Shown here: positions 7,143 to 10,593 of the stretch, one piece after another
How positions within the stretch are numbered: the first letter of the stretch is position 1
How the letters are laid out: every line of letters starts with the position of its first letter
From: Candidatus Moraniibacteriota bacterium
GTDB taxonomy: Bacteria; Patescibacteriota; Minisyncoccia; Moranbacterales; UBA2206
Direction: 5' to 3'
DNA: 10,593 nucleotides
Assembly (NCBI GenBank): GCA_027351145.1
Contig: DAIEIZ010000016.1
Coordinates: 1-10,593 of the forward strand
Translations under genes and position numbers: made by a program
The notes under the pieces: generated by a model
Seen by the model: only the letters and a program-made list of their open reading frames with translations
The model's database searches: none
What the model was told of the DNA's origin: nothing

Positions 7143-7679
7143 ATGTCGAAAGAAACTGAATATAAAAACAATTTAAACCAGGAAAGAAACCTGAGAAAAC
7201 CCAACACAAGCAATCCAAAAGATCAGGCTAAGAAAATAGCAAAAAATATTGCCACGGCCGCCTCGCTTATTGGCCTGCTTGAAATTACAGACTTGTTTTT
7301 TCTTGTCGCAATAATGGCCGCCATAATAAAAGACATTCTGGATTGCCTTGTCATCCCTGCTCTTCCCATCATAGGGACAGCGCTAACACTCATGGCATCA
7401 TTCGTAATCATAGCTTCAATGCTTATTTGCGGATCAAGCTCAGTTAAATCTAAATCTTCTAAGGTTAACGATTTTGCAAGTAAAGCTGTTAAGAAATGGG
7501 GCGTATTAGCAACTGGAACTTGTTTTGAGTTTTTTTTTGGACTAAATTTTATCCCAACAGAAACAGTCACTGCCATCATTATTTTTGTCTTCATTCTCCA
7601 GGAAAGAAAAACAGCTCGTGAAGAACGAAGACAAGAAGAGGGCGAAAAGGCCGAAATGAATTATGGCGTGTACGCATAA
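7143..7679 (+). CDS. Small multi-spanning membrane protein, function unknown
   Basis: A 178-residue protein with a charged, Asn/Lys-rich N-terminus (1-32), hydrophobic segments near 36-69, 70-97 and 119-152, and an acidic/basic charged tail (153-172). The hydrophobic part holds a helix-turn-helix hairpin with the turn DCLVIPALPIIG (67-78). It also has an EFFFGLNFIPTETVTAIIIF segment (129-148). A short hairpin plus an 'E-F...-N-F-I-P-T' helix is a layout I recall in small proteins next to VirB4 in Patescibacteria, but I know no assigned function. An in-frame TAG at 7131-7133 fixes ATG 7143. The spacer of 80 nt after virB4 shows no terminator. A membrane accessory or holin-like role is conceivable but not shown by the sequence. 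Confidence 0.83.
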   Translation: MSKETEYKNNLNQERNLRKPNTSNPKDQAKKIAKNIATAASLIGLLEITDLFFLVAIMAAIIKDILDCLVIPALPIIGTALTLMASFVIIASMLICGSSSVKSKSSKVNDFASKAVKKWGVLATGTCFEFFFGLNFIPTETVTAIIIFVFILQERKTAREERRQEEGEKAEMNYGVYA

Positions 7680-7691
7680 CAATAATGAACA

Positions 7692-8363
7692 ATGTATCAA
7701 AAGAAAGCGCCTAAAACCATAAAAAGCTTTTTATCCGGCAACCAAGAAATGCTAGTCAGTTTTGGCGTGGCACTATTTTGTTTTTTCTCCAGTTCATTTT
7801 TTCCCACCCAAAATACAGCTCAGTTAATCACCAAAAGTCTCTTTTTTCTAGTCCTGCTTCCAAGCCTCTATATAAAAATTATCCTCAAAAAAAATCTTGC
7901 TGATTTTGGCTGGAATCTGAGAAATAAAAAAACAACTGTTTATTGGTGCTCAAGCATCACAATCGGCACTCTTTTTCTCTTCTATTTAATGATCAAATTT
8001 ACCCAGTTTATGCCTGGCTACACCATAGAAACCTATCTCAAAAACAGTTTTTGGCTATTTTTAGTTTACGAACTTATCATCACCAATTTTCGCGTTTTCG
8101 TTTTCAGTTATTTTTTTCAAGGATTCATCCTGTCGATTTTCCAAGAAAAATTAGGATCGCTTGCAATCGCCATTCAGGCAGGGTTATTTTTTGCTCTTTT
8201 TTTCCTTACCAACACCATTTCTTGGCAAACAGCACCCTTCATTCTGCTTTCAATTACAGCCGGCTTTCTTGCCTATAAAACAAAATCATTTTTCTATTCG
8301 TATTTTATGAGTATTTTTGTTATAATAATTCTAGATACGTATATTATTTACCTAACTAAATGA
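7692..8363 (+). CDS. CPBP (CAAX/bacteriocin-processing) family-like membrane protein, apparently catalytically dead
   Basis: A 223-residue, very hydrophobic protein with about seven membrane segments (near 20-37, 45-66, 84-104, 117-150, 155-173, 180-195 and 203-221). A loop LADFGWNLRNKK (69-80) sits where CPBP proteins have their 'L-x-x-x-G-l' element. The stretch FSYFFQGFILSIF (138-150), then AIAIQAGLFFALFFL (158-172), lines up with the CPBP motif 1 (EExxFRG) and motif 2 (F-x-x-x-H) regions. In this alignment the two catalytic Glu become F138 and S139, the Arg becomes Q143, the motif-2 His is absent, and no His occurs in the last helix. If the alignment is right, the protein cannot be a metalloprotease. 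The alignment is by eye on low-complexity hydrophobic sequence, so 'multi-spanning membrane protein' is the safe part. It starts 12 nt after the previous gene, and an in-frame TGA at 7686-7688 fixes the start. Its stop overlaps the next ATG (ATGA). Confidence 0.82.
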   Translation: MYQKKAPKTIKSFLSGNQEMLVSFGVALFCFFSSSFFPTQNTAQLITKSLFFLVLLPSLYIKIILKKNLADFGWNLRNKKTTVYWCSSITIGTLFLFYLMIKFTQFMPGYTIETYLKNSFWLFLVYELIITNFRVFVFSYFFQGFILSIFQEKLGSLAIAIQAGLFFALFFLTNTISWQTAPFILLSITAGFLAYKTKSFFYSYFMSIFVIIILDTYIIYLTK

Positions 8364-10593
8364 ACAAAGCGCTTAAGAAAATACTGACCACACTTATTGT
8401 GATTTTAAATATTTTTTCGACTAACATCTTGTCTGCTCGTGCAGGCATGACTGATGTCCTCTTGGGCAATCCTGTCGGGGCAATGGACTCTGTTCTTGGT
8501 GATCTGGGCGTTAATAAAAGCGCGCTGCAAAACATGATAAAAACAGTCAATGTTTCTCAGAAAAAAATAAACCCGCCGATGGTCTCCCTCTCTTTTGATC
8601 CGGCTGATCCTGTTCCTGGGGAGAAAGTAACTGTCACTGCCATGCCGACCTATTTCATGAATACAACGGAAAATCTTTTTTTTACTTGGTACCTTAAAAG
8701 CGCAAAATGCTATGACAACACCCTTGACCCGCATAAATACACTTCGGAATACAAAAATAGTGCGGATTTTAAATCTTGCGACCTCAATGAAGATGGCAAG
8801 GTAGATATTGAAGATTATAAAATTAAAGCCGCTAGACTCTTGGTTAATAACGACTTCGCCTGGAATGCTGATCCATCCCCCTATTCTAACACTAGCGACA
8901 ATGATAATGATGGATATAACGTCCAGAATGTTTTTGGCGGCGAAGATCAAAGAGGGAAGAACAATCATTGTTTTGTGCATGATATCGCTTCCGGCGATGA
9001 TCATGAATTGCTCGACTCAAGCGGAAATTCAAAGTGCAAACATCTTTTTCCAAATGCCCCTGACGACACAACCGGTGATGGACAGTTTGGTCTCAGTGAA
9101 GAAAAGTTCTGGCACACCAACCCACACAACAAAGACACCGCCGGCACTGGTCGCACAGATGAAGCCAATGTAGTTGGCCTCGGAGAAAATGTATTTTCTT
9201 TTCCCTACACAAAAGGTGATCAAATCGGCGTTGTTGTGGAAGGCGTTGCAGTTCAACCTACTCAATATTCTGACTCTTCCTACAGAACAATGTGGGCGTT
9301 TAGCAAAAATAAATGTGACATACCTTCCAGCAGCACCACTGATTATCCAATAAGCACAACAACCGGTCCGACAACATACACTAATACGAAAGCTGATCAC
9401 TCTTACACGCCTGGAGTTCCTCCAACGCTATATACGGCAACAGACTATACCACAAAAGTTACCACAGTTACCACAAAAGAAATTGTTGACGGAACACAAA
9501 TCAATGACAATGCTACAATCAGAACAAAAACAACGACAACAACTGAAGTGAGCTATGTTGGAACAGACCCGACCATAACCAACCCAGTTCTCAATGAAGT
9601 CACTAAAACCTCCACTTGTCCCACGTCCATAATTGAAGTCGGTGGATCATTAGATGGATTTGTGTGCATCGGATCAGATGCTATAAGCGTAAGGGCTAAT
9701 GCAACGACAATGGATTCTAATGATCTCAATAATTGTCTCTATAGCAATCTCACCACACCTGCCGAAGGCGGAGGTGCAAATGAGAAACTAGACGTCTCGC
9801 TGAAATACCTTCCAGAAAATCCCATTAATGATTCCAGTGAAAATAAAAATGGAGACACCATCTCCCTAAGCACATCCATTCCCGATGCCACAACTAGCTC
9901 TTATATCAACTACACATGGGCAGTATTTGCCAGCAATAACGCCAACCCTGATGATTGGGGTAATGCAATCGAAAAAAGTAAACTTGACGGCGCCACTCAA
10001 ATGTCCGGGCTTGGCATGGACACATTTAAATTCAATCTCAATTTCAAGGATGCCGACTTCGCCCAAAATACCCTTACTGGAAATAAGCTTCCGAAATATC
10101 TCAAAGTAACAGTAACCGCAAAAGACACAGTATCAGACGGACAAAGAGAGGGCCATACTAACGTTATTATCCCAATATCTTCATCCGAAGAAAGAATAAA
10201 AGTCTATACCGCAGGTGCCTATTTCGAATCTACCGACCCGAGCACACCTCCCTATATTAAATATCAAGATGAAATAAATAAAACAACGCCTCTCCAGGAA
10301 AGATGTCTTTTTGAAGATCCTGATCCAAACGCCCCCAAAACACCTCTGGCCACCTGCGAAGTAGCAAAAGACGAACTCATTGGTATGGAAGTGGATAACA
10401 CTAAAAATTATACGGATTTTTTGTGGACTATTGATGGAAAAACCCAAATATGCCCTGATGATAAATTTTATAATTGTCTTAATAATAAGGATGGCACGGC
10501 CACAAACAGAACTTATTTTCCGATTCTAAAAGGCATTGGCGATCAATATACTGTCAACGTATCAGCACTTAACAAAGAAACTGGGGAAAAATT
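8360..10593 (+). CDS. Large secreted, putatively calcium-binding multidomain protein (3' truncated by window edge)
   Basis: An open frame of 744 codons runs from ATG 8360 to the window end without a stop. A signal peptide is clear: basic start (K3, K6, K7), hydrophobic core 8-24, and ARA at 26-28 as likely cleavage site. Next come an Ig/PKD-like segment (DPADPVPGEKVTVTA from 80, with a central W110) and a canonical EF-hand/dockerin-type loop, D141-x-N-x-DG-x-V-x-x-x-D152. Asp-rich TSP3-like stretches follow (180-185 and 239-268), then EKFWHTNPHNKDTAG and GVVVEGVAVQPTQYSDSSYR through MWAFSKNKC (290-319). A Thr-rich linker covers 323-408. A second Ig-like region follows (KLDVSLKYLPENPIND, YTW at 518-520) and probably a third (LWTIDGK near 688). 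Twelve Cys are visible, compatible with disulfides outside the cytoplasm. The 'DSSY..MWAFSKN' and 'PENPIND' blocks recur in patescibacterial T4SS-locus proteins in my memory. An in-frame TAA at 8357-8359 fixes the start. The start codon overlaps the preceding stop by 4 nt, suggesting translational coupling. A surface adhesin or appendage component is inferred. Confidence 0.9.
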   Translation, partial: MNKALKKILTTLIVILNIFSTNILSARAGMTDVLLGNPVGAMDSVLGDLGVNKSALQNMIKTVNVSQKKINPPMVSLSFDPADPVPGEKVTVTAMPTYFMNTTENLFFTWYLKSAKCYDNTLDPHKYTSEYKNSADFKSCDLNEDGKVDIEDYKIKAARLLVNNDFAWNADPSPYSNTSDNDNDGYNVQNVFGGEDQRGKNNHCFVHDIASGDDHELLDSSGNSKCKHLFPNAPDDTTGDGQFGLSEEKFWHTNPHNKDTAGTGRTDEANVVGLGENVFSFPYTKGDQIGVVVEGVAVQPTQYSDSSYRTMWAFSKNKCDIPSSSTTDYPISTTTGPTTYTNTKADHSYTPGVPPTLYTATDYTTKVTTVTTKEIVDGTQINDNATIRTKTTTTTEVSYVGTDPTITNPVLNEVTKTSTCPTSIIEVGGSLDGFVCIGSDAISVRANATTMDSNDLNNCLYSNLTTPAEGGGANEKLDVSLKYLPENPINDSSENKNGDTISLSTSIPDATTSSYINYTWAVFASNNANPDDWGNAIEKSKLDGATQMSGLGMDTFKFNLNFKDADFAQNTLTGNKLPKYLKVTVTAKDTVSDGQREGHTNVIIPISSSEERIKVYTAGAYFESTDPSTPPYIKYQDEINKTTPLQERCLFEDPDPNAPKTPLATCEVAKDELIGMEVDNTKNYTDFLWTIDGKTQICPDDKFYNCLNNKDGTATNRTYFPILKGIGDQYTVNVSALNKETGEK
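8780..8815 (+). other. EF-hand/dockerin-type calcium-binding loop in the large secreted protein
   Basis: Codons 141-152 encode DLNEDGKVDIED, which fits the 12-residue calcium loop D-x-[DN]-x-D-G-x-[ILV]-x-x-x-[DE] at every position. The following residues (YKIKAARLLV) are helical, as in a dockerin half-repeat. Only one such loop is obvious; a second, diverged Asp-rich segment lies at residues 180-185. Confidence 0.78.
9326..9583 (+). other. Thr-rich low-complexity linker region within the large secreted protein
   Basis: Residues 323-408 contain 30 Thr out of 86, including a run of five (391-395). At the DNA level there is a short tandem pattern: ACCACAAAAG at 9449-9458, ACCACAGTT at 9461-9469 and ACCACAAAAG again at 9470-9479. 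The segment separates the MWAFSKN block from the next Cys-containing region. It looks like an extended, possibly expansion-prone or glycosylatable linker; those properties are inferred. Confidence 0.7.

Noticed and set aside
8405..9004. 199-codon open frame on the minus strand
   Set aside because: It lies fully inside the large secreted-protein gene, which has a signal peptide, an EF-hand loop and 744 continuous codons on the plus strand; the minus frame shows no recognisable domain.
9449..9479. Short ACCACA tandem repeats as a CRISPR-like array
   Set aside because: Units are about 10 nt, lack spacers of regular length and are in frame within a Thr-rich coding region.

Overview
The window is an AT-rich stretch carrying eight co-directional genes, all on the + strand. 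They read as the central part of the chromosomal type IV secretion (T4SS)-like gene cluster that I associate with Candidate Phyla Radiation bacteria (Patescibacteria, most like Parcubacteria). Three things support this placement: a VirB6-PrgI-VirB4 core without relaxase or coupling protein, several proteins with sequence patterns I recall only from patescibacterial genomes, and spacers built from AATTTC/GAAATT-type repeats. TGA acts as a stop for three genes, so the recoded UGA of Gracilibacteria/SR1 is unlikely. The taxonomic placement comes from memory of family patterns, not from a search.

Layout. 1-567: 3' end of a gene cut by the window edge (secreted or T4SS-locus protein of unknown function). 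573-2738: VirB6/TrbL-like polytopic channel protein with a long hydrophilic C-terminal half. 2769-3932: soluble protein with two segments I recognise as recurrent in Patescibacteria. 3977-4345: PrgI-family membrane protein. 4470-5156: TraC-like small protein. 5218-7062: VirB4 ATPase with intact Walker motifs. 7143-7679: small multi-spanning membrane protein. 7692-8363: multi-spanning protein resembling a CPBP (CAAX-type) intramembrane protease that has lost its catalytic residues. 8360-10593: large secreted protein, open at the window's 3' edge, with a signal peptide, Ig/PKD-like segments, a canonical EF-hand/dockerin-type calcium loop, TSP3-like Asp-rich stretches and a Thr-rich linker.

How the genes may work together. 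VirB4 would power assembly or transport at a VirB6/PrgI membrane platform, with the TraC-like protein as a probable partner. The first and last genes would supply exported components that work outside the membrane, possibly in a cell-surface appendage or in contact with another cell or DNA. No VirD4, VirB11, VirB8-10 or relaxase is visible, so DNA conjugation cannot be claimed from this window.

Spacing is short (5, 30, 44, 124, 61, 80 and 12 nt, then a 4-nt overlap). I see no intrinsic terminator and no convincing promoter, which fits one long transcript. None of the seven complete starts has a clear Shine-Dalgarno sequence. No stretch over 300 bases lacks a gene. No RNA gene, CRISPR array or insertion sequence was seen.
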